Part shown: one piece after another, positions 11,908 to 24,060 of the stretch
Position numbering within the stretch: position 1 is the first letter of the stretch
Layout of the letters: every line of letters starts with the position of its first letter
Source of the DNA: Prosopocoilus inquinatus
Lineage: Eukaryota > Arthropoda > Insecta > Coleoptera > Lucanidae
Length of the DNA stretch: 64,000 bases
Assembly: GCA_036172665.1 (NCBI GenBank)
Contig: CM069876.1
Span: 1,798,001 to 1,862,000 of the forward strand
Direction of reading: 5' to 3'
Program-made: the position numbers and the translations under genes
The notes under the pieces: generated by a model
Seen by the model: the letters and a program-made list of their open reading frames with translations, nothing else
Told to the model about the DNA's origin: nothing
Databases searched by the model: none

Positions 11908-12531
11908 AATGCAAATCACTACCCGGCGTACGTGATTCATTAGGCCGACATTCACACAGAACTTTCGCATGCTCTGAGGTGGTATAATACTTGGCACGCA
12001 GACTCGTGCAAAGAAGAAGAAAAATTTTGCCTTCCTAATACACGAGCTAAAACATGCATCCAGGGGTAACTGAAGTTCCAATAAATTAAATAATAAGTTG
12101 AATTTGCGGAATAAGCTTCCCCTAAGACGATTTGTGTGTTCATCAATCATGTAAATAGGTGCATAACAAGAAGGTCACATTGGATGTTTGTTGCAAGAAC
12201 CGTAAGTTAATTATGTAATGCAAATGCAAATTACTGCCCCAGGTACGTGATTCATTAGGCTGACAAATCACACAGAACTTTAGAATGCTCTTAGGTGGTA
12301 TAATACTTGGCTCGCAGACTTGCTCGTGCAAAGAAGAAGAAAAATCGTGCCCTCCAAGTTCACGAGCTAAAACGTGCATTCAGGGGTAACTGAAGTTTCA
12401 ATAAAATAAATAATAAGTTGAATTTGCGGAATAAGCTTCCCCTAAGACTCTTTTTGTATGGTGGCCTATTCATCAATCATGTGAATAGGTGCATAACAAG
12501 ATCACATATTTGTTGCAAAAATCGTAAGTTA
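11908..12531 (+). repeat. Tandem duplication of ~305 bp, period 315
   Basis: Copy 1 (11908-12209) and copy 2 (12223-12531) match along their whole length with scattered substitutions and small indels; shared landmarks include TACGTGATTCATTAGGC and GGAATAAGCTTCCCCTAAGA. Divergence shows the duplication is not recent. No open frame is conserved between copies. Confidence 0.9.
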
Positions 12532-12678
12532 CATCATATAACATTTACTTTTTGTTGACATAGTGATACAGTTTTTTTAACATAAACAGTTAGTCAACCT
12601 GATTTAAAAGCACATTACGCATCGCATTCCAATAGCCATCAATGCTATCCAAAAGGTTTCCGGTTGGGTGTCAAAAGA

Positions 12679-12789
12679 GACTGATTTTTGAAATGTCTCT
12701 GATAAATTTGTTTTTTGCAATTTGGTACTTATATGACCTTGGGAAATAGGCACCTAATGGGTCGGACACTTAATATGAATCAGTCTGTA
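12679..12789 (-). mobile_element. Partial MITE, family A
   Basis: It matches the left ~110 bp of the 9124 element in reverse orientation, ending in GGGTCGGACACTTAATATG and a decayed AATCAGTCTGTA terminus. Confidence 0.7.
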
Positions 12790-13809
12790 TATCAAACGAT
12801 ACACTATATGATAATTGTAAGAGCTGAGGACGTAGGTGAACTAATTAAATTTATGGGCAAAATAGATGAAAACAATTTTTTTGAATTTCTTATTTCATCT
12901 GCTTCATAAGTAAGTGAAATCCGAAATGAGAAAAAATCTTTTTATTTCGCGCTTTCCGAATTTTCTATTATTATATGCAGGCGTAATCGAGATTCTACTT
13001 ACCATACTCGAAGAAATGAAAACTTAACATTCTCATTTTATTAAATAATTTTTTTTTTAATAATTTTGTTTAAGATTCAAGGTTTGTAATCAAAATAGGA
13101 AGCACAAAGTGGCACATATTTAGAAATTTCTCGCCAATTGGCGTGGAATGAAGTTAATATTTTAAATGCGTTCATTGAATTCAATTATCAAATCAAGTGT
13201 ACAGTAAAATGGTATCCATAAATATTCCAGTCGTAATGTATGTTAAAGTTAATATTAAACTCAACCAACTCACGGAATATAAATTACATTAAGCCCATTT
13301 TTTTTTTTTAGTTCCATCCATAAGTAATATAATATTAATTAGTGCTTCAGACTGTGGTGGGCGTATCCCTTGCTGCATCTAATTATTTATTGTATATCTC
13401 TCATGCACCCACATTCCGTTTCGTTTTGTGCTTATTTCGTTCTGGATTTTTTTCGCTGTCATTGTACTCTCGGAGAACAAGTTTGAATTTAAAATATGCA
13501 ATCCAATCGTTTGCTTTTATTTCTGCTGTGTTTTTATTATATTCCGTATATTGTCTTGCGATGTTATTTTAAAGTATTCGTGTCTTAATATATGCGCGTA
13601 ATATATTCTTAAAAATAACCCACCGGATAAAAGATGTTTCTCTGAATGCGATTGAAAACCAAATGAATTTGAATGTCTAGACTCGCAGACGAAAACCTTT
13701 TACAGACTCATTCTTAAATGTTATTTCTTTCGTTACATAATGTTGTTTTTCTTTTATTACACTTCGAAGTTTCTGGAGAAATATGTATTTAAGTTATAAT
13801 CAGACCTAG
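12790..13809. other. Non-coding, no feature recognised
   Basis: AT-rich, with only chance frames. Confidence 0.45.
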
Positions 13810-14306
13810 GAGGAACTACTAATATGCTGCAGAGTCGGAAAAATTTCGAATTTTTAAGGCATCTACTCTGTAAAAACAAATGAATAAACCAGTCGAAGCC
13901 CGAGAAGTCTCTGCAGAACGCAATAACCACTACAGTTCTAGTCGGCTGGGCATAGAAACTTGTTTATATAACCGAAACATTCCCAAATGGGCACGCATTT
14001 TTTTTGCAGTGACTGCGCTATAATTGATAGGAATTAAATATATTATGCCAGTCTTTTTAGAACTTACATTAAAGAATGATAATGATTTCATAATTACTAA
14101 TTTGAAGGAAACTATACAGGCAATTATGTTATACACGCAATGTACATCAAACAGTTGCTTCTGGTGCATTGAATACGAGAGTGAGAGTGCACCTAGGGCA
14201 TATAAACCGTTCAGCGGCAACGTTGAAATCTACACCGCTGCTTTGTTTAACTTTATACTGGTTTTTACCAGATATCCTAGGAATATCCGAGCTTTACTTG
14301 TAATAT
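13810..14306 (+). repeat. Dispersed 0.5-kb repeat, copy 1
   Basis: It aligns over about 500 bp with 62882-63383 in the same orientation, 49 kb away. Shared blocks include GAACTACTAATATGCTG, TATTATGCCAGTCTTTTT and GTTGAAATCTAC. Two short inverted pairs (CCAGTCGA.. near 13890 and CAGCGG..CCGCTG near 14210-14240) occur at matching places in both copies. The open frame here is not preserved in copy 2, so coding is unlikely. Family unknown. Confidence 0.85.
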
Positions 14307-15460
14307 TAATTTTCTGTGTTAATTTTATTTGGACGCCGGAAACGTTTGTTTGTGTTTCTTTTAAGAGAAAACAGAAGTAAATAATAATTAGTAAACCGCT
14401 TGATGCTGTACGCTAACAATAATTTACCATTTTTTGACGAATATCCCGCCAACCTCGTATTTTTACACGCTGTATAAAAGACCCATCAACCCGCATAAAT
14501 GAGTAAGTGGATGAAATTGGCACCGGTGTATTTCAAATGGAAATTTCGTCCCACGATGCCGAAGGGGTGGAGATATAGGAAATGACTTGAGTGATCGGAG
14601 AATTGTGCATCCCTTTATTGTCTGTATGTTTGAGGATCGTGGAATTAAAACGAAGACTAAAGATAAGTTTCTGACATTCGAGGGATTCCCCGAAGTTCAA
14701 TATCAATTATTTTTAATTAAAAATCATTTCATGTTTTGAAATGAATAAAGTTTTCAGGGGAAGCATTTCTCGATATTCTTGTGCTAAAATTCAATAAATT
14801 AGTCAGAGTAGTGACGCGATTGGGGATGCGGATCCCCGATTGTGTCCCCGTCGACATCCGGGGCAATTCTTACGATTCCGGCGCAAAGGTTCGCCATTTG
14901 CCGTGAAACAACCACATTAAGGCAATTTGACAATAAATTAATCGAATTACGTGCATTAAATACAGGGCGCAGAGGGATGAACAAAAAAAGACTCGCCGCT
15001 ATGCACAACAGGATATGGATGCATTTCCGTTCTCAAAGGGGTTAGTAATTATGGCCGCTAATGTGATTACTTCGTTTCAGAACGTAGTCCATTAGGCCCT
15101 TGTACTCTCTAATAATTCCATATCGCTCATGTCAGGATTCCTGCTTTAGTGTTTTGTGTGCGAACAGTGTCTAAACCGTAGTTTAATTATACGCGGAGGC
15201 TACCTGACCGACCTCAATTGTTATTTTTTTTAATTTTGCTTTTTATGCTTTTCTACTCCTCTACAGTACTGTCTCTCATGTAATAATTTTTTTGTTGATA
15301 TTGGATCATAAAACTACTGTAAATTGATACCCTTAACTAACGTTAAAAAATTAAACTAAGAAGTTGTATGATTACTTTTGTAAAAAAAAAAGGAAATCGC
15401 TTGATGAAGAACGCTTATTTTTTTGCATTCAAAGTTAAGATCACCTTTGAATGTATAAGG
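14307..15460. other. Non-coding with a GC-richer island
   Basis: The island at about 14810-15060 is clearly less AT-rich than its surroundings and has overlapping chance frames on both strands, neither with a recognisable protein. It may be a conserved non-coding element. Confidence 0.35.
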
Positions 15461-15592
15461 AACGGAATTATATATTTTGTTCGATTAAATACAAACGAGG
15501 CGGCAAAGCTATAAGGCTACAGCGAGGTGTAAATGCACACAGTCTCATTGCCGCCTCGTTCGAAATAAACCAAACAAAATATATACTTCCGT
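15461..15592. mobile_element. Short hairpin MITE (132 bp)
   Basis: Arms of ~46 bp pair with few mismatches. The left arm runs ACGGAATTATATATTTTG to GAGGCGGCAA; the right arm read inward runs ACGGAAGTATATATTTTG to GAGGCGGCAA. The loop is about 40 bp. A microRNA-like hairpin is an alternative. Confidence 0.6.
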
Positions 15593-15661
15593 CCTGTAGT
15601 AATAATTTACGAAGAAGTTATTCAGTAGAGACGATGATATTTCGATTAAAATGTTTATGTA

Positions 15662-16261
15662 TATACTGGATGTCTCAGAACCTACGGAGGAGATTAAAAG
15701 GGTAGCTAGGGGAGATCAAATTAAAGATTTTTCTTAATAAATTTTTGGGAAAAACGCAATATCTAAAAAATTACAAGAGTTTAAAGTGCAAAAGTTAATC
15801 CCTGTAGTAATATTTTATGTTTTAGATTCAAATTTGAGACATTTATTAGTTAATTGAACACTGCTTTACAATAAACAACTATTTTAAAAAATGTGGTCAT
15901 GTTAAAGTAACGGCTATTTCATTTTTTTTCTTTTAATGCCCAAAAATGGGTTTTCATCTCGTTGCGCACCGCCTACTAGTTAGTTAAAAACAAAACTAGG
16001 AAATAGATTAACATAGACATTTTATGAATAGTGGTTTTGATAAATTTAGAGTTTATTTAATAATAAAGTTGCATTTTGTGAAATAATTTTGATTAATTAA
16101 GAAGCTAGAGGTGTAAATTAAAGAAGAAATGAAGAAAGTTAAACTGCTGTAACTTTCTTATTATTCGGTTTGGTCAAAAGCGAATTAAGAAAAAAGCTTT
16201 ATTTTGATGTCCTACAGCTGTCCTTTCAATCTCCTCCGTACGTTGTGAGACACCCAGTATA
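15662..16261. mobile_element. 600-bp TA-type MITE
   Basis: Termini are inverted repeats: TATACTGGATGTCTCAGAAC on the left and TATACTGGGTGTCTCACAAC read inward on the right, continuing as TACGGAGGAGATTRAAAGG. No transposase frame is inside. Confidence 0.8.
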
Positions 16262-17017
16262 AGTATTTATAAATGTTCACCAGCTGCAGCTCCAAAGTTT
16301 TCTTGAGTTTGACAATATGGAGATCCAGACAAATCGAAAACTGTTCTGTAACTGCTGGCAACCGTTGGTTCTGGTGAATTGCGACCAAAGTTTTGAAAAA
16401 CTTAGAAAGAGAAATATAAAAAAATATTCAGGGCATTTCGCAACTTCGTGCAAAAAATGCAACGTATGAAAATGGTGGTGAAATAATAATTAATGAAATC
16501 GGGTCCTGAGTATGAACTTCTGAAAACAAACTTGACTGGGTTTAGGACGAAGAAATAATTTTAATCATTCAACTGACAGTTTCGGATTTATTTAAAGCCT
16601 TCTAAAGAGCCTGCAAGATGTTACATTTAAGTTCTATCTAAACATTACAAAATTTAGAGAAAGTTTACTTCTGATGAAAATGTGTAAAGCTACAAATCAT
16701 AGTGATCCGAGTTAAAAATAAAAACCGCAACTGTAAAAAAGAAGAAACTAAGCTCAGTCTAACACTATTTTAAAGTTCAAAAATATCGCAGGACAATGTG
16801 AAAACAACCGGATGACAAATAACAATTAACAATCGAAACTTGTAATTTTTTACAGATTAAAACGAAATTAAAATACAGTTGGAAATTTGCTCCAAAATGA
16901 CAGAATGGTTTTTACTTAACCAACATAAATACCTTGGAGTGCAATTCCCCAAGCAGTGGCCAACCTATAAAAAGTAAAAGGAACAACTAACTATTCAATG
17001 TGTGAAATTTAATCAAA
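16262..17017. other. Non-coding, no feature recognised
   Basis: It may include the 3' untranslated part of the adjacent Penelope-like element (minus strand), but nothing diagnostic is seen. Confidence 0.35.
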
Positions 17018-17560
17018 TTATGATAAATAACTCAAATTTTGTGTATCAGTTTTTAAGTTTATGGAATTTTTGACATTCTTAATGTAAATCATTTCAGAAA
17101 TTAATCTTTTTGTGAAAAGAGGTTCGTAATCTAAAATCTTAACATTATCAAAATCAAACGTATATCCTGTGGAAAAATGATGTATGGATAAAGCAGGTTT
17201 TTCAGTTTTTAATTGATAGGGTGGTTCACAATCATATTTGTGATTTCTGATCCTGTTTACATAATTTTTGGTATGTTTGGCCAATATAAGAGGAATTGCG
17301 TCCCGTACAAACTATTTGATAAATTACATTTGATTGATCTAATAATGGAGTTCTTGACTTTAATTTTGAAAATAAGTTATTAGTAGACTTTAACGAATAG
17401 AAAGAAATTTTTTCTTGAGTGTTATTTACAACTCTAGCGTGGTTATGTGATGAACTAGGTAAAAACGAAATTTTATAATACTTGATTTGATTAGGGGTGT
17501 GTGTTAATCCTAACTGTGAAACATTGGGTCTGTATTTCAAGAGATGGACAATGCTCTTTT
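17018..17560 (-). pseudogene. Penelope-like element: GIY-YIG endonuclease domain
   Basis: The minus strand reads SKLKSRTPLLDQSNVIYQI, then a CTGRNSSYIGQTYQKL stretch (the GIY-YIG core with the catalytic-type YIGQT), then in a shifted frame the region with IHHFSTGYTFDF. This domain follows the reverse transcriptase in Penelope-like elements and nicks the target DNA. A frame change falls between the two parts (about 17232-17284), so the protein is broken. It lies directly downstream of the reverse-transcriptase remnant at 17561-18985. Confidence 0.85.
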
Positions 17561-18985
17561 TTGGGTAACCGTTTTTTTATAGCAAGACTTTCAATAATAG
17601 AAAAATTCTTATGCCACAAATTGGGATCAGAAAGCTCCACGGCCCTGTGTTTTAAGGATTTTAAAACAAGCTAATTTTTGACTTAAAGGGTGTACAGAGT
17701 TGTCGTTAATTTTTCCACCAGCATGGGTAGGCTTCATCAACCAACCTGTGGTAAAGCTTTCCATCATCACATCTCTCAATTAACACATCTAGAAAAGGGA
17801 GTTTCTTATTTTATCAATTTCAATCGTAAATTTTAATTTATCACAAAATTCGTTAAATTTAGAGAAAATCAAACCCACAGAATCACTGGGAATACTGGTA
17901 ACAATATCATCAACAGAACAGTATAAAAAAGGAATCGGAAACGGTAAATCTGTAACGCTGGGTTACCCATGGCGGTACTAAAAATTTGTCTATAGAATTT
18001 ATTTTCAAAACAGAAAAAAACTGCTGTCAAATAGGAACTCGAACATGTTGATAACAACTACCTTAGATATGACGGTGTGTGATTGTGTTTGGTCCCAATC
18101 ATCATTCAAAATTTTAAACGTAAGTTGTTTTGAAATATTGCTGAATAGGGAAGTTACGTCTAACGAGATTATCCGATATTCTTATGTTTGTGATTTTTTG
18201 TACAAAAGTGAGTTTTTTATATTAAAGGTGAAGTTCTAATTTAAGTTATAAAGTATATTGGTAATGAACTTACACGCTTAAAAATTACATGGTAATTTCC
18301 ACTATACTTAGTTTTGTTGTATTGTTTATGCTATCGTAACTTACTTTTTAGTCAGAAAACTTGACTCCTATAGTTATAAAAACCGTTTTAGAAATTCCTT
18401 TGTGCTTGTGATAAATAGGACAAATTAGTTGTAGATGGTTTAGTTGCATAAAATAAAAATTTAGTTATTTCTGCCTTTTTATAAGTTGTTATTACTTTTT
18501 TCATTGTTAGGAAATATCAAAATTAGTTTTTGCAACTTTTATTATGTTGCTGAAAACAAAAATCATCACGAATATTACACTGTTTCAACAACTATTTTCA
18601 CTAAAAAATTAGTTGTGATATAAAAAATTTAGTTGGTATTTTTGAGCGTCTAGAAAGTTGAAAGGTAGGAGCACCAGAACGATAGAACGAAGTGGATGGC
18701 TCTGTTTGTAAATTTTTGGAAGCCCATAGATTTTAGAGGGGAAAGCCGTGTATTTGGTGAACTGTTTTGCTGCACTGTTGTCAATTGCTTCATTCTTCAA
18801 AAGTTGTCTAACATTCTGGTTGTTTTTGGTTTGGAAACCAGAAGTGAAGTCTTTATTGACCGATTGGTATACATTGGTGTCGTGTAATAAATTATTCATT
18901 CGTTCTACGTAGTCTTCTTTTGATAATACTACACCAGCACCACCTTTATCAGTTTTGGTTAAAATGATATAAGGAACGATCTAGT
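17561..18985 (-). pseudogene. Penelope-like element: reverse transcriptase remnant
   Basis: Read on the minus strand from 18985. The N-terminal segment has LTKTDKGGAGVVLSKEDY and then the family signature YGLPKIYKQSHPLRSIV (near 18670). Palm motif A is SLDVTSLFSNI (near 18160). The B-region is FENKFYRQIFSTAMGNP (near 17990). Motif C is represented by DDIVTSIPSDSV (near 17900), followed by the linker to GIY-YIG including a GWLMKPTHAGGK stretch. Several frameshifts and stops separate these blocks, and about 0.4 kb of unrelated AT-rich DNA splits the N-terminal segment from motif A. The 5' end stops at about 18985, next to a MITE fragment. Confidence 0.85.
18240..18645. mobile_element. Probable insertion inside the Penelope-like RT
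   Basis: The distance between the LPKIYK block and RT motif A is about 0.3-0.4 kb longer than expected, and this stretch shows no PLE similarity. Imperfect inverted ends (ACGCTTAAAAATTAC near 18268; ACGCTCAAAAATACC read inward from 18650) suggest a small MITE. Confidence 0.45.
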
Positions 18986-19045
18986 TTGGTTGAACCACCT
19001 GTCAACTTCTGTAAGAGACGAATGAGTATTGACTTGAATCTTAAT

Positions 19046-19150
19046 TATGAATCTTCAATGTATTTTATCTCAAAAACTATGGATATTAAACCATTTTTCT
19101 GTGTACTACCTGTAGTTGACGGGTCGGATATGCATTTTGAATCACCCGGT
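19046..19150 (+). mobile_element. Partial MITE, family A
   Basis: It matches the right end of the 9124 element: GAATCTTC..ATCTCAAAAACTATG and the terminus GGGTCGGATATGCATTTTG. It lies just beyond the 5' end of the Penelope-like remnant. Confidence 0.6.
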
Positions 19151-20662
19151 CTGTACAGAGTGAAGCAATCAGAATTCCACAACATTGAGATTTGCAGATG
19201 TGCATTGTTGAGTACAAATTTCGGAGTGTAAATTATTACTATTACTGGGTGCGGAACTCAAAAGTAAAGTGTAGCTAAAGGAGATATGTATAAAAGAGAG
19301 GATATCATATTTTTCAAGTAAAAACAAATTTTATTCAATTATCGGATTTTATTTATTTATTGAAAATTATGTAAAGCTTTGCGTCTACTTCAGCGTCTAC
19401 TTCAGCATGGATTTTTTCTTAAACTTTTGTTATATATTAAGTGTTGAAACTGCATTTTATTCCTTTTTTAGGTATCTTATGTGTATCTTTGAAGCGTATG
19501 ATGTAAAGAAGAAGTCCGTATCTTCTAGTTTACCCATCGAGATACCATTTTTTATAATTTTCCCATTTAAGCTCTGATATTTCTGAATTTCTTGTTTTTA
19601 AAATTCTGAAACACTATGGGCCTTTTGTACCAAGGAGGTTTAATCTGAACCAGGTTCAAAATAAACAAATTCGCTTAGGATCTTAAATTTAGATATGCTT
19701 GGTACACTTCTGCTATAAAGTTTTCGGAGTACGAGACATGCCACTGGCAGTAAGAAATTTTATGCTTTGCAATTATGAACCTTATAGCCTTTACAACCGT
19801 ACCTGCTACCCCGATAATAAAACCGGTCATCGCAAACACAGCGATTTAACACTGATTGTGATGAACTTATTCAACCAACTTGAATAATCTGCTAGAAAGA
19901 CTGTCATTGTAGTTGGATGGATAAGAAATTTAACAAATTTATTTTCTAAATATTATAACATGTGTAGTAAATAATGTGTGCATTATGAAATTAAAATTTC
20001 TGAAACTTTGGCAATTGAAATTAAATAAGTCAATAAAATAAAATCTGTTATTTTTCGTTAATTAAATTTAACTTTCTAGTTTCATTAAATACACATATGT
20101 TTTGCAACTAATTAATAGCTTTGTTGAGCAGAACTTCTTAGCATTTATATTATTATAATAAGAAACAAATTTAAATAATCTAGCTCATTCAATATATTTT
20201 TTCAAATACTCAAAAATCATTCACATATTTTCACAAAATAAATGTTATACGATTTAATCATTTTCTCTTAACTTCTAGATTAGTGAAAATTTGCCAAACT
20301 TTGTGGATGAACTTTTCAACTTATTTTACTGATGTCAGATTTGAGAAGAAACTAAAAAGAAGAATATTATTTTTCCCTCTGTGGCGTAGAATGAAATATG
20401 TATATTATTTTTAACGCAAGTATTGCAATTTTTAAGTATTACACATATCTTTCTATATGTTAGGAGTTTAATACTACATTTGTTAAGTTTCCTAAATTTG
20501 TATGATAATTTTAATGAGTTAGTTATTCGATCAATAAGTATCATCAGTAAACTTATTATTTAAATGAAATTAAGTTATTTTAAATTTATTTCACTGTAAA
20601 TTCTTACAATATTATATGATACCGTATAAAAAAGAATAACATACACTGGAAAAAGTATTCAA
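19151..20662. other. Non-coding, no feature recognised
   Basis: AT-rich; no similarity seen. Confidence 0.45.
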
Positions 20663-20882
20663 GACTTTATTATTGAGAACAACGAAAAACTTATTACAAG
20701 TAAAAACAAAACTAAAGTAAAAATTAACAAAACAATAATTCACGTATATATTTACAAAAAAAAACCGGCCCAATAATACTGTGACATATTTCTCAATAAT
20801 AAATTAGTAGACTTTATTATTGAGAACAACGAAAAACTTATAACAAGTAAAAGCAAAACTGAAAAAAAAATTAACAAAATAA
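20663..20882 (+). repeat. Direct repeat of ~73 bp, period 147
   Basis: Copies start at 20663 and 20810 with GACTTTATTATTGAGAACAA and run on as CGAAAAACTTATWACAAG with few changes. The intervening DNA holds a reverse-complement of TTATTATTGAGAA. A CACCCTGTATT transposon-like end follows near 20944, so this may be the subterminal part of an unidentified element. Confidence 0.7.
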
Positions 20883-21633
20883 TTATTTTCTTAAAATTAT
20901 GTGAGCTTTCCGTATGGCAAAGCTTGTCGGTGAGCTAATAAATCACCCTGTATTTCATATTTACTAAAAATCTATTTATGTATTTCTCGTAATGAAAATT
21001 TTAGAATCCACAGAAAAACATACACAAACTACAAACGAATAAAATTTTTGTGAAGTCAAACAAACCAGAAGTGTATAAAGGCAGAAATTTGGTATAATTA
21101 TAATTTTTCAGATTAATTAACATCGTCGATCCTTTATAGCAATTTAACATTTATATGTCTTTATAATATGATCTGAAATCCTGTTATTTAACAATATAAA
21201 ATATTCTAATTAAAAAAAAAAAACATTTTTTGTTCAATTTTTAAGTTAAAGCAAAAGAGAACAAACAAATTCGCCACCGCGTCCGCGTTCGCAACCGCGC
21301 GTCGCCTCAATAAATACTCGGAACCAATTACTGGCAACGAAATTCAACAAACCATAAACATCTGCACCGGCCGGGGTTTAATAGGACCTAAGTAAACAAC
21401 CCTCCTATCGGGGTGCGGAGAAAGTGTCTCTGTTCCTTAAGGTTCGAAATATATTAGGCCCGTTTCAATAAGGTTCAAATTCGAACGATTTTATTGCTTT
21501 TCATTTCGAAAACTTTTAAGCATTAGTGTACAACTGGCCCTCTGTCATTTTTTATATTATATCGCAACACGCTGCAAAAATTCTATTTATTATTACTTAG
21601 TAATAGTAAAATAACATTGAATCTTAATGTTAA
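20883..21633. other. Non-coding; GC-richer patch
   Basis: A GC-rich patch at about 21270-21430 stands out from its AT-rich surroundings; no protein is recognised. Confidence 0.35.
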
Positions 21634-21851
21634 GTGCGTCCACACACTTGAGCAATTTATCCCGAACGAAAAACAGAACTAGCCGAACGCGTAGAGGGGG
21701 TTAAAATAATTCAATGTATTGAAAACATCAAGAGCGAATCTGCCGATCGCAATGAGCTTTTGCTCAGACTATTCTATTCTATTCTGTTTGTTTGTGGGCG
21801 CTTGGTTTGTTCTGCTCATGCGGTCTAAAATGTTCAAGTCTGGACGCACTT
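21634..21851. mobile_element. piggyBac-like MITE with TTAA target site
   Basis: Ends GTGCGTCCACACACTTGAGC on the left and AAGTGCGTCCAGACTTGAAC read inward on the right, each next to a TTAA (21630-21633 and 21852-21855). TTAA targeting is characteristic of piggyBac. There is no coding sequence inside. Confidence 0.7.
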
Positions 21852-21855
21852 TTAA

Positions 21856-24060
21856 CAGTTTCGTAATTTTATTACCGTTTTTAGTGGTACCATAAATGAA
21901 CACATGTATTGCTTGAAATTTTTACCTGCAGGTATTTTAGACGATGAACGTGCTATTTACGATGAACTTTTTAAAATGTACCTATGTATGGTGTTTTCTA
22001 AATTTTATGGTAATGTAAATGATTAAAAAAGAACACTTAAAACGGTAAGCGTATCCCAACAAAACGAAAACCTGCTAAATTTCGCGAAATTTATTATGTA
22101 GTTACAAAATATAAATACTGATGCTGCTGTAGCAGACGCCTTTCATCTCCGACATTTATCTTTGTAATCTTATGATAATCTCTCATAATCCTATAAAAAT
22201 AAGGGCTTTTCTCATTAATTTCAGCGAGCACGGTATAAATATTAGCGTTATGTAGCGCGACTTGTTAAATCCTAAAAATACGGCGCCTGAAATCGCTTCT
22301 TGGGCGGAACACGTAATCTAACTGGATGTAGTTCGACGTTAAACTGCGGCGGCTAATCGAGTTTTATTTTAACGCAATTATTTAATTATTTCGCGAACGT
22401 ACAAGGGAGCGCAAGTTCAAAACGTATCAAAATTGTTTGATAACTGAATGTGCCATAACACGTGGATTTTATAACGCAATTATATCAGTACGTCTAGGAT
22501 AATATACACATAAATCAGATATTATTAATGCTAAAGGCAGACTTTACAGGGCTCTACAATGTAACAATAAGGCGGAGGCAAGCGTTAAGTACAAGTCGCA
22601 GCCAAGAATAAACAACGCGCACTGTTAATATCTGTAATAACTTGAACTAATATCTGGGAAGGGCAAATGGTAACAGCGTCTCCCCAAATTGCTGTAATTC
22701 AACTAAGAGAGACGCCATTGCATAAAATTCATCAACATGGCTCCTAGGATCCAACTTATTAACACCCAAACCAACCCGGAGCCAGACGCAGACCGGAAAC
22801 GTAGGGAGACGACGGCGGGTTGTGCTTAAGGCGAATATTTTTATACGAACACGGGGAAGTTTTCTGACACGTTTGTTCCACGATATTAACTTAGAAATAT
22901 TTGTTAGAGTGAATTGTACCTACACGATAATACTAATTACAAAGTGAGAATTTCATTTTCTCATATCTAGTATCGAAACAAGACTATTTCTGTTGCGGAA
23001 ATTAAGTAATACGTAATTTACTGCGACAAATAAAGAAGTGCTGTGTTCTGTCCTTTGTGAGAAGAAACTCGTGAGAACTTTTTTTTAAATAACGTAAGAA
23101 CGTATATTCATAACGAAACCTTAAACCTTAAAATTGTGCACAAAGACTGAGAAGAGTAAGATCAGCGAAAAATTGGCGAAAACTAGAAAAATGGAAATAT
23201 AAAAGTAATGGAAAAAAAACCACAAAAAGACTAGAATAATCAAAAAGTAAAATGTTTTCAAAATAAAGTTAAACAAACATCCTTCGAACTCCAGTCAATG
23301 AAATTAATCTCTTGATCCATTGGAACGTTATTGATTACACTGTGAAACACACATTTTGGAACATGGATGTATTTCGGCACCCTAAAAACTAATCTGAAAA
23401 CAGAAATTGCCTATCACCCAAACATTTTTAGTAACAATTATGCAAAATATGCATATATGCAAATAAAAAAAAACTTTTCGTGTAATGTATCAGCACTAAC
23501 GAATATACCGTGTTAAGATAAGTTCATTCTTGTCTATTACATGCAAGAAGTACACAGCCAAGTCATCTTGGTTTCTTTCCGGAAAATTAGGGTGCCGTAA
23601 ACGACGAACATGGGGAACGATTCCACCAAGGCGTTGCAACCATGGAAAAGAGATAAATCCTAGTTTCCGTGCTGATTACTGCTGGACATTAATCCGGGAA
23701 GCCCCAGTGACAAAATATCGTCAGTTTGAAATGAATGTAACATTAAGAACATACCGATATTAATATATTTCAGTATAACACAAGACACTTCGTAGCAAAC
23801 AAAGTATGGGTGACAGAGAACATCCCTGGTCATTTTCTGCTTTTTGGTGAAGTTTTACATAACATACACCCTGTTTTATCCATGTTCCTAAAAAAAAAAG
23901 TTAATTTTTGTTGACTAGTGTTATTAAATTAGGAATCGTCATTTACCTACAACTCTCATAGGATGTTCAAGTGAATGGCAAGTTGCCAAATCTAGCCAAG
24001 ACAATGTAGGTAGTTTTTATTAGCGTAGCCAGGAGTGAATTGTAATGAACTATGAACACC
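21856..24060. other. Non-coding, no gene recognised
   Basis: A GC-richer island occurs at about 22740-22830. An unpaired transposon-like ACACCCTG end lies near 23867. Confidence 0.4.

Noticed and set aside
14024..14380. 118-codon frame in the dispersed repeat
   Set aside because: The frame is not preserved in the second copy at 62882-63383.
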